Shown: positions 29,374-38,174, numbered from the stretch's first letter. The stretch: DNA of 38,174 nucleotides from an uncultured Spirochaetaceae bacterium (GCA_902783155.1 CACZPR010000117.1:1-38174), one strand, 5' to 3'. Made by a program: numbers and translations. Notes: a model not told the origin generated them from the letters alone.

Positions 29374-31449
29374 TTAACGGAGTTTTCCAAGCTCCCCTAC
29401 TGCGTTGATTGCCTTACCAAGACCCTCCACGCGGATTTCCTTCGCACCGGCATTTTCGCTGAACGGACGATACTTTGTTCCGCTCCACGTCATTCCAAGG
29501 TGCTGAGAGAATTCCAGTGTGTTCAGACGGACACCATGGACGACCACGGAAAGCAGGTTCAGAATCATGTTCAGTCCGTGACCGAATACAATCAGAATAA
29601 CCGCGAATATTACCATCGCAAGTTTTCCAAACATTGGTCCCGCCATCTGGTTTACAGTGCTTGAAATAGCCGCACCGGCAAGCGCGACTGCCCAAAGCCT
29701 TATGTATGAAACAATGTCGCTGAACACGTTCACAACTCCAAGCAGAACACTGATTATGTTCTTGCAGCTCTCCAGAATCGACTTTCCTACGCTTCCCTCG
29801 TAGTTCGAGAATATGAAGCTCAAAAGGAATCCGAACAGAAGAACCCCAATCGCTATGAGCGGCATGACCGAAGGAAGATTTATTGCCCCGCCAAAGATAG
29901 GGATTGGATTTCCCTGGTTTGAAAGCGGGAATCTTGTTCCGTCAACAACCATGTTCATAACTACATAGAACATACCCCACAGCTGCAAAAGGGAACCAAG
30001 GTCTCCAAGACACTTGAGGCTCTTCCTGTCCGCTATGAAGCACTTTATATGCGCTATGCTCAGCTGGACCAACGCAAGCATGAAGCAGAACACTTTCTGG
30101 TTTGTGTTTGCCCTGCCCGCAGCATCCGCCATTCCCAGCATCTCCATTTTTGCGGACGATATGGGTCTGAACGAAAGGTTGACCATCCATTTTGGAAGTT
30201 TCTGCCATTCAATGCCGAACCACGAGCAGGTAAGGATTCCATAAATCATGGTGCATCCGCCCAGTATCGTGACAAGCACAGGCAGCGACCTCTTTCCGGA
30301 TTTGCTCCTGGCAAGCAGAATCAGTCCGATTACGGCAATCAGCGCACCGTATCCGGCATCCGCAAAAATCATTCCGAAGAATATGCTGAAGAACAAAAGG
30401 AACCATCCGGAGATGTCGAACTCGTGGTATCCGGGCGTGACATCAAGGAAGTCGGTGAGCGGATAGATTATGCTCACGAGCTTGTTGTTCTTTAGCTTGG
30501 TCGGAACAGGGTCGTCATCCGCAGGATCCGAGACAGCGCATGCCCATTCGTTCATCTTGCACGCGGCCCTCAAATCTTCCACGGAATCAGCAGGAACGTA
30601 GCCCGTAATCCATGCAAGCTTTCCGCTTGAATCAGACTCCTCGGCCTTCTCCTTTTCAAGAGCGGACTCAACGGTGTCCAATTCGGCGCGGTTCTCCTCG
30701 GTTTCCACGCTGTCCCTTTCCATTCCGCTGTAGACGGTCTCGAACTCAATGTCGGACGCAAGCGCATCCTTGAGAGCCACGATTCCGTCATGGTATTTCT
30801 TGCAGTCAATCAGCCTGGACTCTATCTCCGCAATCTCCTTTTCCGCATCCTGGATGTCGCAAACCAGCTGGTCGGTTGATTTTTCAGGCATCGGAACGGA
30901 GAAAGCTTCTGGAGGCATATCCGCCGGACGCTCGGTGATTTCCGTTTCAGAAAGAAGCAGGAACCTCGCAATCTTGCCCTCGGAGTTGACCACCATGGTC
31001 TTTGAATCCTCCCCGATAAGCGTATACTTGTCCACAGGAATCTCATACATGTACATGAAGAGACCCTTTTCCGCAAGAGCGACAAAATCGGCAGGGTCAA
31101 CGGAACCCCACTTGTCCAGACGCTCCAGCTCCATTGTGGACTGCGAAATTACATCCAGAAGGGACTTCTTGCGGTCAGCCAGCGCGACAATCTCCCTTGC
31201 CTTTTCGTCGGCCTCATTTGGATTAAGCTCCACCTGCGCGGGAACCTTTTTCTTTGAGACCTTTATCTCGTCAACAATGGACACGGCCCTGTCGGCAACG
31301 GCATTAGATTCCCTGTACGCGGCAAGGACAGGTCCCTTTCCTTCCAGAGTCTCCAGATGCACAAGCCCCAGCTTCCTGAGTTTTTTGAGCGAGGCCTTGC
31401 GTTCAGAATTCAGAACCACGATGGAGACTTTTTTCATCTGCACAATCAT
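29374..31449 (-). CDS. atpI: V-type ATPase subunit I (stator a-type subunit)
   Basis: Subunit I is the large stator subunit that holds the half-channels for the ion. The 691-residue protein has the expected two halves: residues 1-~350 soluble and strongly coiled-coil (long EKEI/ESRL-type stretches), then about seven to eight membrane helices from YHEFDISGWFLLFFSIFFGMIFADAGYG onward, ending with VFGHGLNMILNLLSVVVHGVRLNTLEFSQH, the signature of the a subunit's last helices. The ATG overlaps the atpD stop by four bases. Confidence 0.95.
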   Translation of the reverse strand: MIVQMKKVSIVVLNSERKASLKKLRKLGLVHLETLEGKGPVLAAYRESNAVADRAVSIVDEIKVSKKKVPAQVELNPNEADEKAREIVALADRKKSLLDVISQSTMELERLDKWGSVDPADFVALAEKGLFMYMYEIPVDKYTLIGEDSKTMVVNSEGKIARFLLLSETEITERPADMPPEAFSVPMPEKSTDQLVCDIQDAEKEIAEIESRLIDCKKYHDGIVALKDALASDIEFETVYSGMERDSVETEENRAELDTVESALEKEKAEESDSSGKLAWITGYVPADSVEDLRAACKMNEWACAVSDPADDDPVPTKLKNNKLVSIIYPLTDFLDVTPGYHEFDISGWFLLFFSIFFGMIFADAGYGALIAVIGLILLARSKSGKRSLPVLVTILGGCTMIYGILTCSWFGIEWQKLPKWMVNLSFRPISSAKMEMLGMADAAGRANTNQKVFCFMLALVQLSIAHIKCFIADRKSLKCLGDLGSLLQLWGMFYVVMNMVVDGTRFPLSNQGNPIPIFGGAINLPSVMPLIAIGVLLFGFLLSFIFSNYEGSVGKSILESCKNIISVLLGVVNVFSDIVSYIRLWAVALAGAAISSTVNQMAGPMFGKLAMVIFAVILIVFGHGLNMILNLLSVVVHGVRLNTLEFSQHLGMTWSGTKYRPFSENAGAKEIRVEGLGKAINAVGELGKLR

Positions 31450-32117
31450 TTTTTAGCCCCCCTTGTTCCTCTTGTCTTCTTTACGACAGGCTCCTCCTCC
31501 ACGACGGCATTTGATTCGGAGGCAACGTTCTGCAGCTTTTTCTTAGAAATCTTACTGCGCACAACAGCCGCCACCTGCTCGTCGCCAAGGAAGACACCTA
31601 TTTTCTTGATGTTCGCCTTGGTCTCAGGAATCTTGACCTTCTCAAACAGATTAACACGCTGGGATGTCGTCCTCAGTTCCTTTGAAAGCAGACGAACCTG
31701 CTCGTCCAGAACCTCGGCCTGCAAATCCAGCTCCAATTCTTTTTCCATGCGGTCTGCAGCCATGTCAATCCACAGCGGCGTGGAATAGAGGTCGTAATCT
31801 CCGCGACCAAAATCCGCACCCTCATAGATTGGTATCTTTACACCGGCTATATTGCCCCAGCCCTTCTTGATGTTCTTGACAGTCACCATTCCAGGTTTGA
31901 AGGCATCTTTTTCACCAAAAACCGAAATCCATTTCTGGAAATCTTCCTCCAGCGCCTTTTTTTCGGCACGGACGGCTTTCGCCTTTTCGTCAATGGTGCG
32001 GATTTCTGACTGCAGCTGCTGTTTCTTCAGAGTCAGGGTCGGAAGATAACGCTGGTACATTTTCAGCGCGTCCTTCTGTGCCTTCTGCTCGTTTTTAGTC
32101 AGCTTTAACTTCGCCAT
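31446..32117 (-). CDS. atpD: V-type ATPase subunit D (central stalk)
   Basis: Subunit D is the coiled-coil axle that turns inside the A3B3 head. LKLTKNEQKAQKDALKMYQRYLPTLTLKKQQLQ is the family N-terminus, and the second long helix runs from ~110 to 175 (ADRMEKELELDLQAEVLDEQVRLLSKELRTTSQRVNLFEKVKIPE). At 223 residues it has a short extra tail rich in Lys and Arg (EEEPVVKKTRGTRGAKK) that resembles the tail of subunit E in the same operon. It lies 31 bases after atpB, with GGGGA as ribosome site. Confidence 0.94.
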   Translation of the reverse strand: MAKLKLTKNEQKAQKDALKMYQRYLPTLTLKKQQLQSEIRTIDEKAKAVRAEKKALEEDFQKWISVFGEKDAFKPGMVTVKNIKKGWGNIAGVKIPIYEGADFGRGDYDLYSTPLWIDMAADRMEKELELDLQAEVLDEQVRLLSKELRTTSQRVNLFEKVKIPETKANIKKIGVFLGDEQVAAVVRSKISKKKLQNVASESNAVVEEEPVVKKTRGTRGAKK

Positions 32118-32148
32118 TCAGCATCCCCATATTCCCGTAGATTCCAAT

Positions 32149-33444
32149 TCAAGCCTTTGGCCAGAACTGCTCAATCAACTCAGTCTTCAAACCTGTTTCC
32201 TGCCTGTCGAAGCACTGCGCAAGGATTTTCCATCCGCTGTCCAGGGCCTCCTCAAGAGGAATGTTCACACTAAGATCCATCATCTGGGCCTCGAAGAGCT
32301 TTCCGTATTTCAAAAGCTTTTCATCCCACGCGGACATATTGAAACCCATGGACTTCTTTTCCAGGGTGTCGCGGTACTGGGCGTAGAGACGAATCATACC
32401 GTCCATGAGCGCGCGGTGGTCCTTTCTTGTCTTTGAGTTTACCTGCTGCTTAAGACGTGAAAGGGATCCGAACGGCTCGATGTGTCCGCCCTTGAGATAG
32501 AACTGTCCCTCGGTGATGTATCCTGTGTTGTCAGGAACCGGGTGGGTAACGTCGTCACCAGGCATAGTCGTTACGGCAAGGATTGTAACTGAACCGGATT
32601 CGGCAAAGTCAACGGCCTTTTCGTAGCGGCTTGCAAGCTGTGAGTAGAGGTCTCCCGGATAACCGCGGTTTGACGGAACCTGCTCCTGAGTGATTGCGAT
32701 TTCCTTCATTGAGTCAGCGAAGTTCGTCATGTCTGTAAGAAGAACGAGAACGTCCTTTCCCTGAAGGGCAAACTGTTCGGCAACCGCAAGAGAAAGATCC
32801 GGAATCTTCATACATTCTACGGTCGGGTCTGCGGCAGTATGGATGAACATGACCGTCTTGCTCAAAGCTCCGCCCTCTTCAAGAGTGTTCTTGAAATAAA
32901 GGTAGTCGTCATATTTGAGTCCCATGCCTCCGAGAACGATAACGTCAACCTCGGCCTGCATTGCTATGCGTGCAAGAAGCTGGTTGTAAGGCTCTCCGGA
33001 GATTGAGAAAATCGGGAGCTTCTGGGAGACAACCAGAGTGTTGAAGATGTCAATCATCGGAATACCCGTGCGAATCATGCGGTTAGGCGTGATGCGTTTT
33101 GAAGGGTTTACGGAAGGTCCTCCGATTTCAACCAGATTGTCAACCAATGCCGGTCCATGGTCGCGTGGCTCGGCAGAACCGTTGAAGATGCGTCCGAGAA
33201 GGTCCTCGCTGAACGAAACCTTCATCTCCTGTCCAAGAAAACGTATCTGGTCGTTGGTCGAAACACCGCGTCCACCGGAGAATACCTGCAAAGAAACCAG
33301 GTCCCCGTCAATCTTGTTGACCTCGGCAAGTGACTTTCCGAAGCGTGTGGTGATTTCCGCAAGCTCGTTCAGTTTCACACCCTTGGCGCGAACGGTGATG
33401 ACACTACCGTTGATACTTTCGATTTTGCTGTATACCTTATTCAT
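32149..33444 (-). CDS. atpB: V-type ATPase subunit B
   Basis: Subunit B is the non-catalytic nucleotide-fold subunit of the head. At 431 residues it is close to the family norm (~460). In place of a Walker A motif it has [20 protein letters not shown], as expected for B subunits. [55 protein letters not shown] and [21 protein letters not shown] are all family hallmarks. Its ATG overlaps the atpA stop (TAATG), giving tight translational coupling and equal A and B output. Confidence 0.96.
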   Translation of the reverse strand: MNKVYSKIESINGSVITVRAKGVKLNELAEITTRFGKSLAEVNKIDGDLVSLQVFSGGRGVSTNDQIRFLGQEMKVSFSEDLLGRIFNGSAEPRDHGPALVDNLVEIGGPSVNPSKRITPNRMIRTGIPMIDIFNTLVVSQKLPIFSISGEPYNQLLARIAMQAEVDVIVLGGMGLKYDDYLYFKNTLEEGGALSKTVMFIHTAADPTVECMKIPDLSLAVAEQFALQGKDVLVLLTDMTNFADSMKEIAITQEQVPSNRGYPGDLYSQLASRYEKAVDFAESGSVTILAVTTMPGDDVTHPVPDNTGYITEGQFYLKGGHIEPFGSLSRLKQQVNSKTRKDHRALMDGMIRLYAQYRDTLEKKSMGFNMSAWDEKLLKYGKLFEAQMMDLSVNIPLEEALDSGWKILAQCFDRQETGLKTELIEQFWPKA

Positions 33445-35213
33445 TACTCACCGTCCTTGAGGAGTTCCTTGACTTCCTCAGTAAGCTGCGCTTTCTTTTC
33501 CGCGAGCAGTGCGTCAATATCCTTTTCATGTGACTTGAAGTCGGCGCTTTCATACACCGAGTAGTTCATGTCCGTGAAATTCTGTCGGAGATTGTTGAAG
33601 AACGCGCGGGCCTCGTCCTTTTCCTGCAAATCAAAGTCTGAGCCAAGAATTCCAACAATCTTCTTGAACACGTATCTCTGGCGGTCCGGGGATGTAGCAC
33701 CCTCGGTATCGTCGAAGCTGTCCTGCTGCATGTAGACGGCATCAAGGAATTCGCTCTTCAGGTAGGCGATGAAGTCCTCCAGCGAAGTTCCTTCCTCTCC
33801 GACAACCTTCATCATCTGGCTGACCTCGGAACCCCTGCGGTAAAGTGCGCGGGCATATTCAACAAGGGACGGCTCAATCACGGAATGGTATTTTGACCAT
33901 GAATCAAGCGGGTCGATTGCGGGATAGCGGCGGGCATCGGACCTTTCGCGGCTAAGACCATGGAAGGCACCAACGACTTTCAAGGTTGCCTGTGTGACAG
34001 GTTCCTCAAAGTTACCGCCGGCAGGAGATACTGTTCCACCAATAGTTACCGAACCGGTATTTCCGTCACGAAGCCTTACAATTCCTGCGCGCTCATAGAA
34101 CGACGCGATTGTTGATTCAAGGTACGCCGGGAAAGCCTCCTCACCAGGGATTTCCTCCAAACGTCCTGACATTTCGCGCATGGCCTGTGCCCAACGTGAT
34201 GTGGAATCAGCAAGAAGAAGTACGTGGAGTCCCATCTGGCGGTAGTATTCGGCAAGCGTGACACCTGTATAAACAGAAGCCTCGCGGGAAGCAACAGGCA
34301 TTGACGACGTGTTGCAGATAATAATCGTTCTTTCCATGAGCGAGCGTCCGGTACGTGGATCCTTGAGTTCCGGGAATTCGGTAAGGGTCTCGACAACCTC
34401 ACCCGCACGTTCTCCACAGGCGGCGATGATAACAATATCAACATCCGCGTTACGGCTTGTCGTGTGCTGCAAAACGGTCTTACCGGCACCGAACGGTCCT
34501 GGAATACAGTATGTTCCTCCGCGGGCCACAGGGAAGAATGTGTCTATCAGGCGGACCTTTGTGACCATAGGCTCCACCGGGTTAAGTCTTTCCGCGTAGC
34601 AGTTCACGGCTCTCTTTACAGGCCACTTGAAGCTCATCGATATGTTGACGGACTTTCCCTTCTCATCAACAAGGGTGGCGATTGTGTCGTGAATCTTGTA
34701 GCTGCCGGCCTTTGCAACTGACTTGACCGTGTATGTTCCAAGGAATCCATAAGGAACCTGAATTTTGTGTACGAACGGTCCCTCCGGCACTGTTCCGACG
34801 GAATCTCCAGCAAGAACCTTGTCGCCTGCTTTGGCGGTCGGGGTGAACTCCCATTCCTTCTTTTCATCAAGGGCAGGAAGATAAACTCCCCTTTCAAGGA
34901 AGTTTCCAGAATGTTCCGCAAGCAGCGGAAGCGGGTTCTGAAGACCATCGTAGACCTGTCCAAGAAGTCCCGGACCAACCTCAACACTGAGAAGGTCGCC
35001 GGTGAATTCAACGGAGCAGTCTGTTGAAATACCCTTGGTCATTTCATAAATCTGCATCTGAGCAGTGTTTCCACGGACACGGATTACCTCGCCCTTAAGA
35101 TTTTTTCCATCGACTTTAACGAAGCCCACTTCATTCAAAGAGACTTTTCCATCAAACTCCACAGAAACCAGGTTCCCGTTGACCGCAACTACTTTGCCTT
35201 TTGTATCAGTCAT
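33444..35213 (-). CDS. atpA: V-type ATPase catalytic subunit A
   Basis: Subunit A hydrolyses or makes ATP in the head. The 589-residue length is standard. The P-loop GPFGAGKT is at about 239-246 and the catalytic-glutamate segment [11 protein letters not shown] follows near 265; most relatives read GERGNE, a small difference. The bulge domain typical of A subunits (about 115-190, with [12 protein letters not shown] and [15 protein letters not shown]) is present, as are [32 protein letters not shown] and the C-terminal stalk-contact helices. Its ATG overlaps the stop of the preceding gene by four bases (ATGA). Confidence 0.97.
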   Translation of the reverse strand: MTDTKGKVVAVNGNLVSVEFDGKVSLNEVGFVKVDGKNLKGEVIRVRGNTAQMQIYEMTKGISTDCSVEFTGDLLSVEVGPGLLGQVYDGLQNPLPLLAEHSGNFLERGVYLPALDEKKEWEFTPTAKAGDKVLAGDSVGTVPEGPFVHKIQVPYGFLGTYTVKSVAKAGSYKIHDTIATLVDEKGKSVNISMSFKWPVKRAVNCYAERLNPVEPMVTKVRLIDTFFPVARGGTYCIPGPFGAGKTVLQHTTSRNADVDIVIIAACGERAGEVVETLTEFPELKDPRTGRSLMERTIIICNTSSMPVASREASVYTGVTLAEYYRQMGLHVLLLADSTSRWAQAMREMSGRLEEIPGEEAFPAYLESTIASFYERAGIVRLRDGNTGSVTIGGTVSPAGGNFEEPVTQATLKVVGAFHGLSRERSDARRYPAIDPLDSWSKYHSVIEPSLVEYARALYRRGSEVSQMMKVVGEEGTSLEDFIAYLKSEFLDAVYMQQDSFDDTEGATSPDRQRYVFKKIVGILGSDFDLQEKDEARAFFNNLRQNFTDMNYSVYESADFKSHEKDIDALLAEKKAQLTEEVKELLKDGE

Positions 35214-35758
35214 TTCTTTTCTCCAAGAATCTCATCATAAATTTTGTGGTACGAAGCAAGGCCTTCATCCCGGTTGAATTTCTTCATGCGTTCCGTGAGC
35301 ATCAGCTTCAGCCCATAGCTGTAGACCGCATCCACGGAGAACATGTCCAGAGGCGTAATCTTGTCCAGCACACTGAGACGGTATTCATTGAGGAACTGTT
35401 CCGCGCTCAACGGGCTGTCCATACCTGTAGCGGTGCGGGCTGCCTGTATCACTTCACCGTCCGTCGTGATTGGCACAACATTGGCATCCTTTTTCATCTT
35501 CTGCGCACGGACCTGAGCCAATGCAAAACGAAGATTGCGTTCCTTTTCATACCATTCATCAAGAAATGCGGAGCCGGTCGGCACTTTTTCACGAGGAGGC
35601 TCAAGGCTTAGATTCTGCGCAACCTTGCTGTCCCTGTCATTCATGAAGCGCGTACACAGGTCCTTAAAATACTCCGTCGTGATGGGAAGCTTGACTGTGC
35701 TCTCGCCGTTTACCGTGAATGCCGGAAGCTGTGCTACCAAATAATAGAGATGTTCCAC
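35210..35758 (-). CDS. V-ATPase operon-associated DUF2764-type protein, possible stand-in for subunit C
   Basis: This 182-residue, mainly helical soluble protein begins MEHLYYLVAQLPAF, the pattern I recall for DUF2764. From memory, the Borrelia ATPase operon has a hypothetical gene at the same place between atpE and atpA. It starts with GTG, which overlaps the atpE stop (TAGTG), and ends overlapping the atpA ATG, so it is locked into the operon. The operon has no recognisable subunit C, F or G gene. A protein made in fixed ratio between E and A might fill the C (rotor-to-ring connector) place. That is inference; no residue-level match to C was seen. Confidence 0.8.
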   Translation of the reverse strand: MEHLYYLVAQLPAFTVNGESTVKLPITTEYFKDLCTRFMNDRDSKVAQNLSLEPPREKVPTGSAFLDEWYEKERNLRFALAQVRAQKMKKDANVVPITTDGEVIQAARTATGMDSPLSAEQFLNEYRLSVLDKITPLDMFSVDAVYSYGLKLMLTERMKKFNRDEGLASYHKIYDEILGEKK

Positions 35759-36498
35759 TACTTTGTTTCCTTCGTTTCCGCGTCGGCTCCAGCGGTTTTT
35801 CTGCCACGTCTGGTTGTCTTTTTAACCGCCGGCTCAGATTCTTTTTCCTCTGAAGCTTTGCTTGCTGCGGGAGCCTCATCAACAAGTCCTGCAGCAGCCC
35901 TCTTCATAAGCTCCGTGGTCTTTGGATTCAGGTACGCGCTGAACAGATTTGCGACTTCCTCGGCACTGAAATCATAGAACGCGCTTCCATCCTTCGCTCC
36001 GATTCTGAATCCTGAAGCAAGGGATGCGTCCGCCTTAATTTCGAGCCCCTTGGAAATCTGCGCCCTGAGTGCAGTCTTGAGACTTGACTCCAAGGCCTTC
36101 AGATCCTTTGCAGAAAGAAGGACGGTCAAATCAGCGGCATCAGCGTTTGCGGCCCATGCCTTGACAGTCTCCGGGACCAGCTTTTTCAGCACGTCCTTGT
36201 CGAGCGCACTCTCTGTGCCTGATGAAACCAAAGCAGAAAGTTCCCTGTTGATGCCGTCGCGGAAGGAGATGATAAGGTTGCGCCCAGCCTGGGTGATAGC
36301 ATCCTCGCTGGCCTTTTCCATTCTTTCAGTCTCGGCCCTGGCATTTTTTATAATGCTGTCCGCCTTCTCCTCTGCGTCCCTTATTATAGAAGCAGCTTTC
36401 TTTTCAGCCTCGGACACAATGTTCTGGGCCTCCGTTTCTGCAGTGGCGACACCGTCTCTTTTGATTTTGTCAATCAATTCCTGTAACTGGACGTCCAT
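35758..36498 (-). CDS. atpE: V-type ATPase subunit E (peripheral stalk)
   Basis: This is the first gene of the operon. The N-terminal ~90 residues form a long amphipathic helix rich in Ala, Glu and Lys (ELIDKIKRDGVATAETEAQNIVSEAEKKA...), the peripheral-stalk coiled coil. The globular C-terminal domain follows (LTVLLSAKDLKALES, then FRIGAKDGSAFYDFSAEEVANLFSAYL). At 246 residues it exceeds the usual ~200 because of a C-terminal tail with acidic and then basic parts (SEPAVKKTTRRGRKTAG). GAGAGGT precedes the ATG, and a perfect TATAAT lies just upstream. Confidence 0.92.
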   Translation of the reverse strand: MDVQLQELIDKIKRDGVATAETEAQNIVSEAEKKAASIIRDAEEKADSIIKNARAETERMEKASEDAITQAGRNLIISFRDGINRELSALVSSGTESALDKDVLKKLVPETVKAWAANADAADLTVLLSAKDLKALESSLKTALRAQISKGLEIKADASLASGFRIGAKDGSAFYDFSAEEVANLFSAYLNPKTTELMKRAAAGLVDEAPAASKASEEKESEPAVKKTTRRGRKTAGADAETKETK

Positions 36499-36510
36499 CG
36501 TAACCTCTCT

Positions 36511-36555
36511 ATTATAGAAAATTTTTTTATTGATTAATGCATCAAGTATTAATCA
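36511..36555 (-). promoter_or_regulatory. Candidate promoter and operator-like palindrome of the V-ATPase operon
   Basis: On the minus strand a perfect TATAAT (36516-36511) lies 12 bases before the atpE ATG, but the -35 region (CATTAA) is poor. An exact 8-bp inverted repeat TGATTAAT-N9-ATTAATCA (36531-36555) covers the -35 area. The weak -35 together with a palindrome suggests activator or repressor control. The repeat is not followed by a T-run, so it is not a clear galM terminator. Confidence 0.55.
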
Positions 36556-36565
36556 GTTGTTCACA

Positions 36566-37627
36566 TTAAAACTCAAAGCAATATTTCGTGGCCTGATGAT
36601 AGTTCTCACCGGGACGGAGTATTGTTGACGGGAAATCAGGCTTGTTTGGGGCATCCGGATATCCCTGCGCCTCAAGACAGAAGGCTCCCTGGTCCTGATA
36701 CACAAAACCGTTTTTGCCCCTTATTCCGTTTATGAAGTTGGCCGTGTAGAGCTGGATTCCCGGCTGGGTAGTCTTTACGGTCATCTTTCTTCCGCTCTTC
36801 GGATCTTTTACACGGCAGAGTTCCTTAAGCGAGCCGTCTCCCGAGTAGTCCCTTGCGCAGAAAAAATGGTCGTAGCCGGGCGCGACAGACTCAATGTCCC
36901 TGCCCAAAAGCTTTGGCGTCCTGAAATCAAAAGCTGTGCTGGTGACATCGATTAAGCGTCCGGTCGGAATATGGTCGTCGCCAATCTCAAGAACATGGTC
37001 GCAGTCGAACCACATCTCCTGGTCGCGCACAGAACCTCCGTTGTACCCCTTGAGATTGAAATAGGCATGGTTTGTGACGTTCAGCGGTGTGGCCTTGTCC
37101 GTGGTAGCCCTGTATTCAATGCAAAGGGCGTTGTCCTCGCTGAGGGTGTATGTCTGGAAAATCTCAACGTTGCCGGGGAAATTCTGTTCTCCGTCCGGGC
37201 TGGTCCTGTGGAATTCAACTCCAAGACCGTTTTCAGTGCTCACGATGCGCGAATCCCAGAGCATTTTTTCCCAGCGGTCGAATCCACCGTGGAGGGTGCG
37301 TCCGAAATCGTTGTCGTCCAGCTGGTATTTTTTTCCGTCAAGTGTAAAAGAACAGCCACCAATCCTGTTGGCAAAACGTCCCACGCCGGTTCCAAAGCAG
37401 GAGCCGTCCAGAATCCACCCCTCAAGAGTTGAAAATCCAAGAAGGACATCCACGGTCTTTCCGTTTGAAATAGAATTCCTTGATTCAGGCAGATTGATGC
37501 TGGTAAGAGTGCATCCATAGTCGGACGCGGAAAATGACATGGCACCATTGGAAACTGTGTAAAGGCTTACTTCCCTGCCATCGGAAAGTGTGCCGAAATT
37601 CTTTTTGTTAACCGTTAAAATACCCAT
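36566..37627 (-). CDS. galM: Aldose 1-epimerase (galactose mutarotase)
   Basis: GalM interconverts the alpha and beta anomers of galactose or glucose in the cytoplasm. The 353-residue protein has the family motifs: GVGRFANRIGG, then TLHGG, the catalytic-His segment NVTNHAYFNLKG, a YDHFF loop, and the catalytic-Glu segment AFCLEAQGYPDAPN near the C-terminus. It is not next to other galactose genes. The ATG lies seven bases from a perfect TATAAT with no ribosome site, which suggests a leaderless message. It is upstream of, and in the same direction as, the ATPase operon. Confidence 0.94.
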   Translation of the reverse strand: MGILTVNKKNFGTLSDGREVSLYTVSNGAMSFSASDYGCTLTSINLPESRNSISNGKTVDVLLGFSTLEGWILDGSCFGTGVGRFANRIGGCSFTLDGKKYQLDDNDFGRTLHGGFDRWEKMLWDSRIVSTENGLGVEFHRTSPDGEQNFPGNVEIFQTYTLSEDNALCIEYRATTDKATPLNVTNHAYFNLKGYNGGSVRDQEMWFDCDHVLEIGDDHIPTGRLIDVTSTAFDFRTPKLLGRDIESVAPGYDHFFCARDYSGDGSLKELCRVKDPKSGRKMTVKTTQPGIQLYTANFINGIRGKNGFVYQDQGAFCLEAQGYPDAPNKPDFPSTILRPGENYHQATKYCFEF

Positions 37628-37634
37628 GGAATTT

Positions 37635-37662
37635 ATTATACAGCGTTTTTTTGAAAAAGCAA
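37635..37662 (-). promoter_or_regulatory. Promoter of galM
   Basis: On the minus strand TTGCTT (37662-37657), 16 bases, and a perfect TATAAT (37640-37635). Seven bases separate the -10 box from the ATG. The -35 box is weak, with four of six bases at best. Confidence 0.65.
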
Positions 37663-37715
37663 GTATCGGTTTTATTTATTTAAACTTTAGGCTAAATTTT
37701 GCTCGAATCAAAACG

Positions 37716-38174
37716 TCAGCTCATGTCAAGGATGAATTCAACCTCGGTCGTTGTGGTCTTAAGCTGGCGGGCAATCTCCTCAACGGTCATTCCTGTCGCG
37801 GCAAGATCCAGAACCTGGTCCTTTTTACTCTTCTTTGGCCTTATCGGGTTCGGGGAAACAATAATCTCGGGTCCCGAGCTGTTTGCGGCGTCGGAAGGCT
37901 CAATCTCGAAGCTGGACTTCCTTACTATGTCGTCAATTTCCTGAGAGAACGAGTCTCCCTGTGGATGCGCGTTTTTTTTCTGAGCCAGGCTGGCAATGTT
38001 TTTCTGCTCAAACTGGTAGGCCATGAGCGGTCCCCTTGGTCTTCCGGCAGGCGCGGGTTTTTCGGTGGACTTTGGTTCCTGAATCTGTATTTCGACAGTC
38101 TTTGGTGGATTCACGGTCTCCGTTGTGGCAGTCCGCGGGCTTGTTTTTCTTGTTGCGGTCCTCGGCTTTTTGAC
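37716..38174 (-). CDS. Protein with C-terminal helix-turn-helix-like tail (5' end outside window)
   Basis: The frame is open to the window edge, so the start lies outside. The visible 152 residues begin with a basic, Thr- and Pro-rich low-complexity stretch (KKPRTATRKTSPRTATTETV), then a charged linker. They end in DQVLDLAATGMTVEEIARQLKTTTTEVEFIL, a compact helix-turn-helix-like unit of the type found at the C-terminus of DUF6115/SwrB-like and DUF2802-like proteins, which often have an N-terminal membrane anchor. Whether that anchor exists here cannot be seen. It could be a DNA-binding or a membrane-linked protein; the function is unknown. Confidence 0.7.
   Translation of the reverse strand, partial: VKKPRTATRKTSPRTATTETVNPPKTVEIQIQEPKSTEKPAPAGRPRGPLMAYQFEQKNIASLAQKKNAHPQGDSFSQEIDDIVRKSSFEIEPSDAANSSGPEIIVSPNPIRPKKSKKDQVLDLAATGMTVEEIARQLKTTTTEVEFILDMS

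Noticed and set aside
29942..31456. Antisense open frames of 60-235 codons across atpI
   Set aside because: They lie opposite a well-supported long gene, have no ribosome sites or domains, and reflect codon bias of the sense strand.

Overview
The window looks like chromosomal DNA of a treponeme or a close spirochaete relative. Three things point there. A flgF/flgG-type, flgG and flgJ-type rod operon sits behind a sigma-28-like promoter. A complete V/A-type ATPase operon has the spirochaete order E, DUF2764-type protein, A, B, D, I, K. Several secreted or TPR proteins look spirochaete-specific. Base composition is moderate and fairly even, apart from short AT-rich spacers. I saw no tRNA, rRNA, insertion sequence, integrase or CRISPR array.

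Layout. 1-6380 (+) holds the end of a highly acidic repeat/ankyrin protein, rsmD, a two-gene TPR cluster with rlmN, a small HMA-fold protein, and a D-2-hydroxyacid dehydrogenase. 6400-13308 (-) is an eight-gene catabolic operon. Read in the direction of transcription it encodes an ornithine-cyclodeaminase-family protein, a PII protein, a RidA-family protein, an APC permease, a 2Fe-2S protein, an FAD protein fused to ferredoxin clusters, a BFD-type 2Fe-2S protein, and a DadA-like FAD oxidoreductase. An AraC-type regulator (-) and a leuCD-type dehydratase pair (+) diverge just upstream. A 68-bp tandem palindromic repeat follows leuD. 16646-20796 (-) holds murC, yicC, a secreted protein of unknown function and a cytidylate-kinase-like gene. 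20898-23117 (-) is the flagellar rod operon. 23271-26362 (+) is a WbaP-type sugar-phosphate transferase coupled to a POTRA/beta-barrel outer-membrane protein. 26454-28753 (-) is ispG plus a secreted repeat protein. 28870-36498 (-) is the V-ATPase operon. Then come galM (-) and the end of a protein with a C-terminal helix-turn-helix-like tail (-).

How the genes may work together. The 6400-13308 operon is the most distinctive part. It combines uptake (APC permease), a multi-subunit flavin/iron-sulfur dehydrogenase of the HcnABC/opine-oxidase/hydroxyproline-dehydrogenase type, two proteins of families that handle imines or enamines (RidA and the OCD/mu-crystallin fold), and a PII sensor without the usual uridylylation tyrosine. 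I read it as a system that imports and oxidises an amino or imino compound under nitrogen/energy control. The substrate cannot be read from sequence.

Regulation visible in the sequence. Strong intrinsic terminators lie 18-37 bases before the start codons of several genes (the OCD-family gene, araC, cmk, ispG, and the hydroxyacid dehydrogenase on the + strand). This leaves little room for a promoter and suggests attenuation or read-through. Three genes (murC, the WbaP-type gene, galM) have a perfect TATAAT 7-8 bases before the ATG and no Shine-Dalgarno, which predicts leaderless mRNAs. The ATPase K subunit carries the sodium-ligand residues known from Enterococcus NtpK, so the pump is probably sodium-linked.
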